Shown piece after piece: positions 9,043 to 18,396 of a stretch of 64,000 nucleotides of DNA. A program made the translations under genes and the position numbers. Source of the DNA: Sphaerisporangium melleum. GTDB taxonomy: Bacteria; Actinomycetota; Actinomycetes; Streptosporangiales; Streptosporangiaceae. The notes beneath the pieces are model-generated. The model made no database searches and was not told the origin of the DNA. It saw nothing but the letters and a program-made list of their open reading frames with translations. Location: NCBI RefSeq assembly GCF_014646695.1, contig NZ_BMNT01000006.1:173166-237165 (forward strand). The letters are read 5' to 3'. Each line of letters starts with the position of its first letter. Positions within the stretch are counted from its first letter, which is position 1.

Positions 9043-9927
9043 TCGGTTCCCCCATATCGCTTGAATTCCGATGAATCGGACCTTCTTCGTGCCACTGCGG
9101 CAGCACTGCGACCAGGGAATACCCATTCCCCGAACCCGCACCGCAGCGGCGGCGGGGTGATTGGGAAAAACAGACGAACATAATAAAGAAAAGACACCGG
9201 ACTCCACGCCCAGGGCATTCCGAATACCCATTAGACGTTACTCCGTCCACCATCGGCCACTTTCGACGGCTTTTCGGTTCTCCGTGCGCATGTTCACCCC
9301 CGAGGGCGGCCATCGCCGTCGATACCGGTCCCGGCCGGGGACGACCTGCATCCGGCGACGCGGGCGACACGCCCCCGGCATGCGGCCTGTGCCGTCTCCT
9401 CGTCCCGACCACCCGTCGCGTCCGGTACATTCCGGCACGCTGCCGCGCCGCGTCCTTCCGGCCATTCTCCGGCTCCGTCTCCGCCACCGGCCCGTCCCGA
9501 TCCGGCACCCGGCACCGCTCTCGCCGCCGGCCGGCCCTTCCGTCCCCTTTTCCGGCGGCCCCGTTCCTGCGAAATCGCGGTAAAGGTCGATTCGCCGCCA
9601 TGCCGGTGCCGCTTTCCTACGACCCTCTCGGCCCGGTCGGTCCGCCGATCCGAAATCGTGCCGCCATCCGCCCTGGCCGGACCCTCCCGGCTTCTCCTTC
9701 GCTCCGCGGAACAACTGAAGTCCCGATTCATGGCATCGCGAATATCCTGGGCCGATATCTGCGGAACGGACGCGCACCCGGCCGCCGGCTCCCGAAGTGA
9801 CCGGCGAGGCCGGGTCCCTCTGCGCGCCGCCTTACCGGGACGGCCGATGCCCGGACGCGCCGCGCCCCCGCCGGGCCACCACCGAGAATGAAACGTAACG
9901 TGGGAGGACCGAGCGAGGGGGGCCGGA
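9043..9927. other. 885-bp stretch with no supported gene
   Basis: Open frames exist on both strands but all are Arg/Pro-rich with no domain, no start with a good ribosome site and no coherent codon bias. The part near 9160-9260 is less GC-rich and contains the promoter region of the secreted-protein gene. The part just before 9928 carries the strong GGGAGG/GAGGGGGG ribosome site of the hydrolase gene. I see no RNA gene or repeat. Confidence 0.5.
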
Positions 9928-10890
9928 ATGCGAGTGACCAGGCGATACGCCGGCACAGCAGACGAGGGCGGGACACCGCGGGCGGCGCGGCGCGCACCGG
10001 TCTCCCCCGTCCCGGACATCGGGACGGCCGGTCCCGGGCCGCGGGACGGCGAGGCGGCGATCAGCCGGCGGACGTTCGCGGCGCTCGCCCTCGGCGCCTC
10101 GGCGACCACGCTCACCCGGTTCACGCCGGCCCGCCCGGCCGCCGCCCGGCGGGCCGTGCGCAATGTCGTGCTCGTCCATGGCGCCTACGCGGACGGCTCC
10201 TCCTGGCTGGAGGTGATCGAGCGCCTGCAGGAGGCCGGGCTGAACGTCACCTCCGTGCAGAACCCGCTCACCTCACTCGCCGACGATGTCGCGGCGACCG
10301 AGCGGGCTCTCGCCTTGCAGGACGGTCCCACCGTTCTGGCCGGGCATTCCTGGGCGGGCACCGTCATCTCCCAGGCGGGGCTGGCGCGCGTGGTGACCGG
10401 CCTGGTCTACGCGGCCGCCCGGGCACCGGACGCCGGGGAGGACTACACGGCGCTGGCGGCCCGCTATCCGGAGCCGCCGGCCAACGCCGGGCTGGTGGCG
10501 TCGGGCGGCTTCAAGCAGCTCAGCGAGCGGGCGTTCCTGCGGGACTTCGCCAACGGCGTGCCCCGAAGGCGCGCGCTCGCCCTGTACGCGGCACAGGGCC
10601 GTGTCTCCGACGCGCTGTTCACCGCGAAGACCACGGTGGCCGCCTGGCGGCACCGGCCCACCTGGTACGCGGTGTCCAGGAACGACCGCACGACCTCGCC
10701 TGACCTGGAACGCTTCCTCGCCGCCCGGATGCGCGCCACCACCATCGAACTCGAATCGGGTCACCTGTCGATCGTGACCCATCCCGGCCGGATCGCCGCG
10801 CTCATCCTCGACGCCACCGCGCACCGCGGCCCGGCACCGCGGCGGACGGCCGGCGGACCGCACGCGCTCCGGCGAGAATGGCCTGTGTGA
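9928..10890 (+). CDS. Exported alpha/beta hydrolase with Tat-type signal
   Basis: The 320-aa protein begins with a long N-region and then the twin-arginine motif ISRRTFAALALGASATTL (residues about 45-62), so export by Tat is likely. The catalytic domain starts NVVLVHGAYADGSSW (oxyanion loop), with nucleophile elbow GHSWAG (about residue 140), and ends with a His in LESGHLSIV that fits the charge-relay His. This matches the pNPB-esterase/methylesterase-like alpha/beta hydrolases. The strong ribosome site GAGGGGGG precedes the ATG. Its stop overlaps the next gene by GTGA, so the two are translationally coupled. Confidence 0.88.
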   Translation: MRVTRRYAGTADEGGTPRAARRAPVSPVPDIGTAGPGPRDGEAAISRRTFAALALGASATTLTRFTPARPAAARRAVRNVVLVHGAYADGSSWLEVIERLQEAGLNVTSVQNPLTSLADDVAATERALALQDGPTVLAGHSWAGTVISQAGLARVVTGLVYAAARAPDAGEDYTALAARYPEPPANAGLVASGGFKQLSERAFLRDFANGVPRRRALALYAAQGRVSDALFTAKTTVAAWRHRPTWYAVSRNDRTTSPDLERFLAARMRATTIELESGHLSIVTHPGRIAALILDATAHRGPAPRRTAGGPHALRREWPV

Positions 10891-11636
10891 TCTCTACCCC
10901 CGAGCCGATCGCCGAGCCGGCCGTCACCGGCGTGCCAGGTCCCGAGCTGGACTACTACCTGATCCTTCGCACAGAACACGGGTCGCACACGCACGCGGAG
11001 GGCGTTCTCGTCGAGGAGTTCGTCCTCACCCGCGACCACACGGCGGTCGGCCTGGACGGTGCGGGCTGGACGGTGGCGGAGGGCACGTGGTGGAGTTCGG
11101 CCGCGCTGACCCGGGCGATACGCGCCGACGCGGCGCTGCGCGCGCGCCTGGCGCCGGTGCCGCGCCCGGAGGCCGACGCCGCGTACCGGCGTCTGTCCGG
11201 CGCCGGCCTGCCCGGCGAGGCGGCCCTGCGCACCCATTTCCGGGACCGGGCCGGCCTGCCCGGCTCGGCTCCGCTGCGGTTCGACGCCCCGCTGGTCCCC
11301 GAGGGCTTCCACGACACGCGGACCTACCGGGTGCTGTTCGCCGACGACCTCGGCGCGCACCGCCTGGCGCGCCTGGGCGAGGTATGGCCGCTGACCCTCA
11401 CCCCGGACGCGGCCGAGCCCCGGGCCCGCCTCCTGGCCACCGCTCGCCGGCGAATCGGTCCGGACGTCTTCGGCTGGGACCTGCGCCGCATCGGGTCAGG
11501 CGCCGCGTCGTGCCTGGACCTGACCGCCCACCTCGCCACCGCCTCCGACGCCGCGGTCGGCCCGCTGCTGCGCGAGCTCACCACGACGGTGCGCCTCACC
11601 GGCCTGATCCCGGTCACGATCGAACGCCTCTCCTGA
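10887..11636 (+). CDS. Conserved-looking protein of unknown function, coupled to the hydrolase
   Basis: The product is 249 aa if started at GTG 10887, which overlaps the upstream stop by 4 bases and has GGCGAG 10 bases before it. The ATG three codons earlier has no room for a ribosome site. There is no signal peptide or membrane segment. Sequence features are an N-terminal ELDYYLILRTEHG, a central WTVAEGTWWSS and a C-terminal PLLRELTTTVRLTGLIPVTIERL. I do not recognise the family. A copy of codons about 145-189 of this gene survives as a relic at 16469-16605 in this window, which shows it has been duplicated at least once. Confidence 0.7.
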   Translation: MISTPEPIAEPAVTGVPGPELDYYLILRTEHGSHTHAEGVLVEEFVLTRDHTAVGLDGAGWTVAEGTWWSSAALTRAIRADAALRARLAPVPRPEADAAYRRLSGAGLPGEAALRTHFRDRAGLPGSAPLRFDAPLVPEGFHDTRTYRVLFADDLGAHRLARLGEVWPLTLTPDAAEPRARLLATARRRIGPDVFGWDLRRIGSGAASCLDLTAHLATASDAAVGPLLRELTTTVRLTGLIPVTIERLS

Positions 11637-11689
11637 CCGGCCGATCGGCGTGCTCACCGCGACGGGCGCTGAGCTCGGCTGGCCAATTC

Positions 11690-11702
11690 CGGACACTGTC
11701 CG
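11690..11702. promoter_or_regulatory. Short palindrome upstream of the subtilase gene
   Basis: CGGACACTGTCCG is a perfect 13-bp inverted repeat about 115 bp before the subtilase start, in a less GC-rich stretch typical of a promoter region. It could be an operator; no matching regulator is identified. Confidence 0.35.
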
Positions 11703-11817
11703 ATATAGGACCATTGAACCCATTGGTCACGAATGTTTCCCTCGCTAGAACTTATGGCTGATCGTCCACGATGACAGCCAGTCAAAGTGATCATGAATTT
11801 TCCGCGAAGGAACATCG

Positions 11818-14800
11818 GTGCCCCCTGCACATCCCCCCTCCCCTCTCCCGTCCAGAACCCGGCACATCACGGTCGCCGTCCTCGCGGCCGCCGGCCTGCT
11901 GACGACCGGCGCCGTCGTCCCGTTCACCGCCGCCGCCGCGACCTCTCCGCCCGCCTCCGCGGCCCCGGCGCAGGGGGCCGCCGGGCGCTACATCGTCACC
12001 CTGCGGGAGCCCGCCGCCGCGACGTACGCCGGCGATGTGGCGGGCAAGGCCCGGACAGCGCCGCGTGCCGGTGAAGGCCTGAAGAGCGACTCCGCTCCGG
12101 TCCGCGCCTACCGGGACTACCTGCACCAGCGCCAGAAGCGCGCGGCCGCCGCCGTGGACGCCAAGGTGATCTCCTCCTACTCCGCCGCGTACAACGGCTT
12201 CACGGCCGAGCTGGGTCCCGAGCAGGTCGAGCGGCTCCGCGAGGACCCGTCAGTGGTCTCGGTGGTCAAGGACGACCTGCGCAAACCGCTCGCCGCCGTC
12301 ACCTCCACCGACTACCTCGGCCTGTCCGGCGACACCGGGGTATGGGCCGCGAACGGAGGCGTGGACAAGGCCGGCGAGGGCATCGTGGTCGGCGTCATCG
12401 ACACCGGCATCGCGCCGGAGAACCCGTCGTTCGCCGGCGCCCCGCTCGGCACCGAGCCGGGCCTCGAACCCTATCTGGACGGCTCGGCGATCAAGTACCG
12501 CAAGGCCGACGGCGGCACCTTCACCGGCGCCTGTACGACGGGAGTGCAGTTCACCGCCGCCGACTGCACCACCAAGCTGGTGTCCGCGCGGTACTTCGCC
12601 GACAACTTCGGCGTCGGCCACATCGGCGGGCCCGAGGCCGGCGAGTACCTGTCACCGCGGGACGGCGAAGCGCACGGGTCGCACACCGCAAGCACCGCGG
12701 CCGGCGCCAACGGGATCGACGCCGACATCCGGGGCGTCGCGATGGGCAAGATCTCGGGAGTGGCGCCGGCCGCCAAGGTGGCCGCGTACAAGGCCTGCTG
12801 GAGCGGCCCCAACGCCGCGGTCCCCGACGACGACGGCTGTGCCACCGGAGACCTGCTGGCCGCGATCGACGCGGCCGTCGCCGACAACGTCGATGTGATC
12901 AACTATTCGATCGGCACCATGGGCGGCGCCCAGAGCACCGACGGGATCATCGACGAGGCGTTCCGCAACGCCGCCGCGAGCGGCGTCTTCGTCGCCGCCG
13001 CCGGTGGCAACGCCGGTCCCGGCGCCGGTACCGTCGACAACGCCGCGCCGTGGATCACCACCGTCGCGGCGAGCACCATCCCTGCCCGCGAGGCCACGGT
13101 CGAACTCGGCGACGGCGTCAACCTGCTCGGCGCCTCGATCTCGGTACCGGCGGGCGGCCGGGTCACCGGCCCCCTGGCGGCGGGGTCCGCGGCCGGGTCG
13201 GCGACCTGCGGCCCGGACACCCTGGACGCCGCCAAGGTGACCGGCAAGATAGTGCTGTGCGAGCGCGGCGACGTCGATCGGCGGGCCAAGTCCACCGAGG
13301 TGAAGCGGGCGGGCGGCATCGGGGTCATCCTGGTCAACCCCGAGCCCGACTCCGTCGACCTGGACGCGCACGACGTCCCGACCGTCCACATTGACGCGGA
13401 CGGGTACGAGGCGCTGGTCGCCTACGCCTCGACCGGCGCCCCGACCGCCACGCTCGTGGACGGCAACCCGCACGGCCTGCCGCCCGCCCCGGCGCCGCAG
13501 ATCGCCGGATTCTCCTCACGCGGCCCGGTGAACGCCGACGGCGGCGACCTGATCAAGCCGGACGTCGCGGCACCCGGCGTCGCCATCCTGGCCGATGGCG
13601 CGAACGCCGCCGGCGCCCGTCCCTCGTTCACCTTCATGTCGGGCACCTCGATGGCCTCCCCGCACGTCGCGGGTCTCGCCGCGCTGTACCTCGGCGTCCA
13701 CCCCCAGGCGAGCCCGGCCGAGATCAAGTCCGCGTTGATGACCACCACCTCCCCCGCCGTGGCCGCGGACGGCCGGCCGTCCGGCGACGTGTTCGCGCGG
13801 GGGAACGGCCAGGTCACCCCGGCCCGGTACCTCGACCCCGGGCTGCTCTACTTGAACGGCCCGGACGACTGGGCGGGCTACGTCGCCGCCGTCCACGGCG
13901 ACCCCGCGGCGCCCGACCCCTCCGACCTGAACCTGGCGTCGATCGCCGTCGGCGCGCTCGCCGGCCGGCAGACCGTGAAGCGCACGGTGACCTCGGCCGG
14001 TGCCGGAACCTTCACCGCCGACCCCGTCCAGATCCCCGGCGTGCGGGCCACCGTCGAGCCGGCCACGCTGACGTTCACCGAGCCGGGGCAGGCCAAGAGC
14101 TTCCAGGTGACCTTCACCCGGACCACCGCGCCGCTGGGCGAGTACACCACCGGTGAGCTGATCTGGCGCGACGGCGAGCGGAGCGTGCGCAGCGCGCTCG
14201 CGGTCCGCCCGGTGGCCCTGGAAGCGCCGGCGGGCGTCACGGCCACGGGTGGTTCGGGCCGGACGACGCTGAACGTGCTGGGCGGCGACGTCCAGGACGT
14301 GCCTCTGAAGGTGACCGGCCTGTCCCGGGGGCTGCGCGTGGCGGGCTCCGGCGCCGCCGGCGGCCCGGCGCGGTCCCACATCGTCCAGGTGCCGGCCGGC
14401 ACGGCGCACGCGCGGTTCGTCCTCGACGCCGCCGGCGCCGACTCCGACCTCGACCTGGCCGTCTACCGGCTGAACGAGTACGGCGACAGATCTCTGGTGG
14501 CCGAGGCGGCCACCCCGTCCGCCGGCGAGCAGATCGATCTGGACGACCCGCAGGACGGCCTGTACCTGGTCGAGGTCTCGTTCTTCGCCGGGACAGGCCC
14601 GCTCGGGTTCACCGTGACCAGCTTCGCGCTGCAGGACACCGGCGGCGAAGGCGGTCTCACCGCGCGACCGAGCACGGTGAGCCTGGGCATCGGCAGCGCG
14701 ACCCCGGTCACCCTGGCCTGGACCGGCCTGCGCGACGGCGGCGTCTACCTCGGGCGGGTCACCTACGGCGACACCGGCCGTGCCACATACGTGACGGTCA

Positions 14801-16290
14801 CCAGCGACCCCCGCACCGGGCCGCCACCCACCGATCCCGGTGCCCGTCCGGTGGTGACCGTCACCCCCGAGTACGCGGTTCCGGGGCGGTCGGTGATCGT
14901 GCTCGCGACCGGCCTGACCCCGGCCGTCGACTTCGGCATCCGCCTCAAGGGCGCCAAGGAGATCCTCGCGAGCGGGCGCACCAGCGACGAGGGCGGCGTG
15001 GCACTCCTGGTCCCCTTGCCGGCCACCGTCCCCATCGGCAGGCAGACCATCGAGGTGCTGTACGCCGGCCGGACCGCAGCGGGCACCGTCACGGTCAGCC
15101 CGCTGGTGCTCGGCGACATCGACCACGACGACCGGTACGCCTTCGACGGCAACCCCCTGGTCAGGCTGACCGCGGCGATCAGCGGCAAGGGAAGGGTGAA
15201 CCTCACCGTCAAGGGCGCCTCGGACGTCTACCTGAACCGGACCGGCCCGGCCGACTCCGGCACCTGGAAGTGGTTCGCCCGGAGCTTCGACCCGGTCGAG
15301 ACCATGCCGGAGCGGCTCACGGCGACAGTCAGCGTGGTCCTGGACAACGGCCGCACCGGGCAGAGCAAGTCGGTGAGCTGGACGCCGGCCGCGGTCGGCC
15401 CGGGCACCGCGTCGATCACCAAGGACGGGCGGGCGGCGCACACGGTGCGGGTGAGCTTCACCAACTCCTCCGACTACGCGGTCTTCCCGGCACTGCGCTA
15501 CAAGCTGACCAGCGGCGAGCTCATCTTCGCCAACCTGCACGCCGAACCCGGCGCCACCGTCACCCGTTCCTCCGACGTGACCGGGGTCGACCGCCTCGAC
15601 CTGCTGCTCGACGGGGCCACCATCGCCACGTACCGGAACCCTGAGCAGAGCAGGCTCGCCGGCCGGCCCGCCATGGGGGAACCCTTCTACGCGACGTTCA
15701 CCCGCGGCAGGGCCGGGCACCACGGTGCCCCGCTCACGATGACCGTCACCAACCGGCCGGCGGCCTACACCGCAGGGTTCTCGTTGTCGGCCGGCGTGGG
15801 CGTCGAGATCGACTCCGGGGACTTCCTGCACTACGAGGACATTCCCAACCCGATCATCCCGCAGGCGGGAGCACCGATCTCCCGGACGTTCTCCCTGCCC
15901 GCAGGCCGGCCGCTGTGGCTGAAGGTGTACTACGACGTCCACGCCCCGGACATCAGGTACGAGGCGCTCCGGCGGATCCTCGTGACACCGCTGACCGATG
16001 ACGATCTGGCCCCCGTGCGCGGGCGCTCCGCACCGGAGTTCGTGGTCGACGCCCTGCCCCGGGAGGCGACCGGCGGGACCACCGTGTCGGTGACCGCGGC
16101 CGGTCTGTCTGCGGGCGAGCGGTTCACCGTGCGGATCGGCGGACGGACCGCCGGCTCCGGCCGCGCGACGGAGGCGGGCTTCGCCCACGTGTTCGCCCGC
16201 GTCCCGGACGGCCACGGCCGGGTCATCCCGGTCAAGGTGACCGGTGACCACCCGAACCGCTCCGGCGAGACCGTACTGACGACGCCGTAG
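11818..16290 (+). CDS. Secreted S8-family serine peptidase (subtilase), 1490 aa
   Basis: The start is GTG 11818 with AAGGAA upstream. A signal peptide occupies about residues 1-48, then an I9-type propeptide (RYIVTLREP to VVSVVKDD). The subtilisin domain has Asp195 in VIDTGIAPENPSF, His286 in HGSHTAS and Ser611 in SGTSMASPHVAGLAAL, so the triad is complete. A PA domain is inserted between His and Ser (about 440-550, VTGKIVLCERGDVDRRAK). After the catalytic domain come an Fn3-like domain and about 750 residues of beta-sandwich modules. This is the architecture of large actinomycete exoproteases (vpr/C5a-peptidase-like) that degrade extracellular protein. The length is above the usual 1000-1250. 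A strong hairpin ends the unit 5 bp after the stop. Confidence 0.95.
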   Translation: MPPAHPPSPLPSRTRHITVAVLAAAGLLTTGAVVPFTAAAATSPPASAAPAQGAAGRYIVTLREPAAATYAGDVAGKARTAPRAGEGLKSDSAPVRAYRDYLHQRQKRAAAAVDAKVISSYSAAYNGFTAELGPEQVERLREDPSVVSVVKDDLRKPLAAVTSTDYLGLSGDTGVWAANGGVDKAGEGIVVGVIDTGIAPENPSFAGAPLGTEPGLEPYLDGSAIKYRKADGGTFTGACTTGVQFTAADCTTKLVSARYFADNFGVGHIGGPEAGEYLSPRDGEAHGSHTASTAAGANGIDADIRGVAMGKISGVAPAAKVAAYKACWSGPNAAVPDDDGCATGDLLAAIDAAVADNVDVINYSIGTMGGAQSTDGIIDEAFRNAAASGVFVAAAGGNAGPGAGTVDNAAPWITTVAASTIPAREATVELGDGVNLLGASISVPAGGRVTGPLAAGSAAGSATCGPDTLDAAKVTGKIVLCERGDVDRRAKSTEVKRAGGIGVILVNPEPDSVDLDAHDVPTVHIDADGYEALVAYASTGAPTATLVDGNPHGLPPAPAPQIAGFSSRGPVNADGGDLIKPDVAAPGVAILADGANAAGARPSFTFMSGTSMASPHVAGLAALYLGVHPQASPAEIKSALMTTTSPAVAADGRPSGDVFARGNGQVTPARYLDPGLLYLNGPDDWAGYVAAVHGDPAAPDPSDLNLASIAVGALAGRQTVKRTVTSAGAGTFTADPVQIPGVRATVEPATLTFTEPGQAKSFQVTFTRTTAPLGEYTTGELIWRDGERSVRSALAVRPVALEAPAGVTATGGSGRTTLNVLGGDVQDVPLKVTGLSRGLRVAGSGAAGGPARSHIVQVPAGTAHARFVLDAAGADSDLDLAVYRLNEYGDRSLVAEAATPSAGEQIDLDDPQDGLYLVEVSFFAGTGPLGFTVTSFALQDTGGEGGLTARPSTVSLGIGSATPVTLAWTGLRDGGVYLGRVTYGDTGRATYVTVTSDPRTGPPPTDPGARPVVTVTPEYAVPGRSVIVLATGLTPAVDFGIRLKGAKEILASGRTSDEGGVALLVPLPATVPIGRQTIEVLYAGRTAAGTVTVSPLVLGDIDHDDRYAFDGNPLVRLTAAISGKGRVNLTVKGASDVYLNRTGPADSGTWKWFARSFDPVETMPERLTATVSVVLDNGRTGQSKSVSWTPAAVGPGTASITKDGRAAHTVRVSFTNSSDYAVFPALRYKLTSGELIFANLHAEPGATVTRSSDVTGVDRLDLLLDGATIATYRNPEQSRLAGRPAMGEPFYATFTRGRAGHHGAPLTMTVTNRPAAYTAGFSLSAGVGVEIDSGDFLHYEDIPNPIIPQAGAPISRTFSLPAGRPLWLKVYYDVHAPDIRYEALRRILVTPLTDDDLAPVRGRSAPEFVVDALPREATGGTTVSVTAAGLSAGERFTVRIGGRTAGSGRATEAGFAHVFARVPDGHGRVIPVKVTGDHPNRSGETVLTTP

Positions 16291-16294
16291 GCGC

Positions 16295-16336
16295 CGGCGG
16301 CCCGGCCGGTGCCCACGGGTGCCGGCCGGGCCGCCG
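16295..16336 (+). terminator. Strong hairpin terminator after the subtilase gene
   Basis: CGGCGGCCCGGCCGG at 16295-16309 pairs perfectly over 15 bp with 16322-16336, leaving a 12-base loop that can form an additional CCC/GGG stem. There is no U tract. It begins 5 bp after the TAG stop. Its right arm overlaps the first segment of the adjacent mosaic relic. Confidence 0.85.
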
Positions 16337-16605
16337 AGCGTTCAGGTGGCGGGCGGGTTCAGCGGCCTTCCCGCGCCTCGATCGCCGGCGAGGAACGCGT
16401 TGTCCGGCCCGATCCGGCAGAACTCGCTGCCCTCGGGGTCGGCGAGCACGACGTGATCCTCCTCCGGGCGCGGACCTACCGGGTGCTGTCCGCCGACGAC
16501 CTCGGCGCGCACCGCCTGGCGCGCCTTCGCGAGGTATGGCCGCTGACCCTCACCCCGGACGCGGCCGAGCCCCAAGCCCGCCTCCTCGCCACCGCGCGCC
16601 GGCGC
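16321..16605. pseudogene. Mosaic relic made of fragments of three other genes in this window
   Basis: Three segments can be matched by eye. (a) 16321-16387 resembles 20436-20502, the 3' end and downstream flank of the small secreted-protein gene (minus strand; it still encodes EAREGR then stop). (b) 16386-16470 matches 21465-21549, the middle of the VOC gene (minus strand; DHVVLADPEGSEFCRIGPDNAFLA). (c) 16469-16605 matches 11318-11454, the middle of the unknown gene at 10887 (plus strand; TYRVLSADDLGAHRLARLREVWPLTLTPDAAEP). No segment is a complete gene. Segments a and b keep the order and orientation of their sources but lack about 960 bp between them. Confidence 0.85.
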
Positions 16606-16614
16606 ACGCCGCCG

Positions 16615-17376
16615 TCAGGCGTCCCTGCGGCGCAGGATCAGGTAGCCGCCGATCAGGGAGGCGGCCGTCCAGAGCCCGAGGAGAGCGATGCCCTCCCATG
16701 CGCCGTAGTCGCGGGCCCAGCGCGGATCGTCCTGCGGCCCGGCGACATGAGTGATCACCATGCCGACCTGGTCCGGCAGATACTGCGTGACCGCCCTGAG
16801 CCCGGGTATGTTGCCGAGTCCCTGCGACCCGAGGAAGAAGACCGGCAGAAGGACGCCCAGCGTGAGCGTCGAGTTGCGCAGCATCGCCGCCACTCCCATG
16901 ACGAAGACGCAGAGCAGGGTCAAATCCAGGCAGGCGCCGACGGCCGCCTCCAACGCCCCCTCCGCGCCGAGCGAGGTGCCGTACGGCCCGAGCCCCGCCT
17001 GCGCGGCGGGGAAGGTCACCGCCACGGTGACCAGCGACACCGCCAGCGCCAGCAACCCACCGGTCAGCACCTTGCCCGCGTAGAACAGGCCGCGCCGCGG
17101 CATGGCCATAAGTGAGGCGCGGATCGTGCCCGACGAGTACTCGCCGCTCACCACGAGCACGCCGAACACCACCAGGGCGAGTCTGCCGAGCGTCAGGCTG
17201 TAGAAGGTGGCGAAGAGCGGGTCGAAGTCCTCCCGCTGGACGGCGGCCGAGCCGCGGAAGGACCGTCCGAAGAGGTAGGCGAGGCCGCTGCCGAGCACGA
17301 GGGTCAGCAGCAGCGTCACGGCCGTCGAGCGGACACTGCGGATCTTGGTCCATTCGGAGGCGAGCACCGCCCTCAC
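16615..17376 (-). CDS. ABC-2 type transporter permease
   Basis: The 253-aa protein has about six hydrophobic segments (AVTLLLTLVLGSGLAYLFG, LALVVFGVLVV, LLALAVSLVTVAVTFPAA, LTLLCVFVMGVAAML, LGVLLPVFFLG, IALLGLWTAASLIGGYLIL) and the early SGEYSSGTIRASL motif of ABC-2 permeases. The start overlaps the ATPase gene stop by 4 bases, so the two form an operon and a complete exporter. It is divergent from a NarL-type two-component pair, the usual arrangement for antibiotic- or peptide-responsive exporters. Its stop lies 10 bp from the mosaic relic. Confidence 0.92.
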   Translation of the reverse strand: MRAVLASEWTKIRSVRSTAVTLLLTLVLGSGLAYLFGRSFRGSAAVQREDFDPLFATFYSLTLGRLALVVFGVLVVSGEYSSGTIRASLMAMPRRGLFYAGKVLTGGLLALAVSLVTVAVTFPAAQAGLGPYGTSLGAEGALEAAVGACLDLTLLCVFVMGVAAMLRNSTLTLGVLLPVFFLGSQGLGNIPGLRAVTQYLPDQVGMVITHVAGPQDDPRWARDYGAWEGIALLGLWTAASLIGGYLILRRRDA

Positions 17377-18284
17377 CGGGGGCCTCCCGTCCGATGCTCC
17401 ACCGCGTCACCGGTGAGCCGCATGAAGGCCTCCTCCAGGGAGGCCGAGCGGGTGCCGATCTCGTGTACGGCCAGGCCGCTCGCCGCGGCCAGCTCCCCGA
17501 CCTTCGCGGCCTCGACCCCATGCGCCTCCAGAGCACCGTCGGGCCCTGATCGCACCTCGATCCCCGCCGCCGCCAGTACGTCGCGCATGCGGCCGGGTTC
17601 CGCCGCGCGGACGTGGACGTAGGAGGCCGCGTTGGCCTCGATGAACTCCCGCATGCCCGTGTCGGCGAGCAGGCGGCCACGCCCGATCACGATCAGATGG
17701 TCGGCGGTGAGGGCCATCTCGCTCATCACGTGGCTGGACACCAGCACCGTCCGGCCTTCCGCGGCGAACCCCCTCAGCAGGTTCCTGATCCACAGGATGC
17801 CCTCTGGGTCGAGCCCGTTGATCGGCTCGTCGAAGAGCAGTACGGGAGGATCACCGAGCAGCGCCGCCGCGATACCGAGCCGCCGGCCCATGCCGAGGGA
17901 GAGGACTCCGGCCCGTTTTCCCGCCACCCGGTCGAGCCCCACCAGGTCCAGTACCTCGCGCACCCGCTCCCGGGGGATCTTGTTGCTCTGCGCCAGCCAG
18001 AGCAGGTGGTGGTACGCCGTGCGCCCGCGGTGCACCCCTCCGGCCTCGAACATGGCCCCGACCCGCCGCAGCGGGTCCGGCAGGCGCCGATAGCGCACGC
18101 CCTCGATGCGGACCTCGCCGGCGGTCGGACGGTCGAGGTCCAGCATCAGCCGCATGGTGGTGGACTTACCGGCGCCGTTCGGCCCGAGGAAGCCGGTCAC
18201 CTGGCCGGGGCTGACGGTGAAGGACAGGCCGTCGACGGCCGTCCTGTCGCCGTATCTCTTGGTGAGGTTCCTGACGTCGATCAC
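17373..18284 (-). CDS. ABC transporter ATP-binding protein (exporter type)
   Basis: The 303-aa protein has Walker A GPNGAGKSTTM, a Q-loop region, signature LSLGMGRRLGIAAALL (the canonical LSGGQ is changed to LSLGM, as is common in this subfamily), Walker B VLLFDEPINGLDP and the switch His in VLVSSHVMSE. The C-terminal extension (about 220-303) is the DUF4162-like tail of drug and bacteriocin exporters. It pairs with the adjacent permease. The start is ATG 18284, and the region to the divergent kinase is about 110 bp. Confidence 0.95.
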   Translation of the reverse strand: MIDVRNLTKRYGDRTAVDGLSFTVSPGQVTGFLGPNGAGKSTTMRLMLDLDRPTAGEVRIEGVRYRRLPDPLRRVGAMFEAGGVHRGRTAYHHLLWLAQSNKIPRERVREVLDLVGLDRVAGKRAGVLSLGMGRRLGIAAALLGDPPVLLFDEPINGLDPEGILWIRNLLRGFAAEGRTVLVSSHVMSEMALTADHLIVIGRGRLLADTGMREFIEANAASYVHVRAAEPGRMRDVLAAAGIEVRSGPDGALEAHGVEAAKVGELAAASGLAVHEIGTRSASLEEAFMRLTGDAVEHRTGGPR

Positions 18285-18396
18285 CCGGCCACGCTAGAAG
18301 GGGGCCACCGGCGCCGGCAGTCCTCGAAAGTCGCCGGCCGCGGTCACCAAAGTCGACTCCCCCGGCCGGAGCAGGACACGCCCGTAGACTGGCCGC

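Noticed and set aside
9161-9583. Possible 140-aa gene in the 9.0-9.9 kb gap
   Set aside because: Arg/Pro/His-rich translation, no ribosome site, overlapping alternatives on the other strand.
13516-16251. 911-codon minus-strand frame
   Set aside because: Antisense to the subtilase gene; composition is His/Arg/Gly-rich with no fold.
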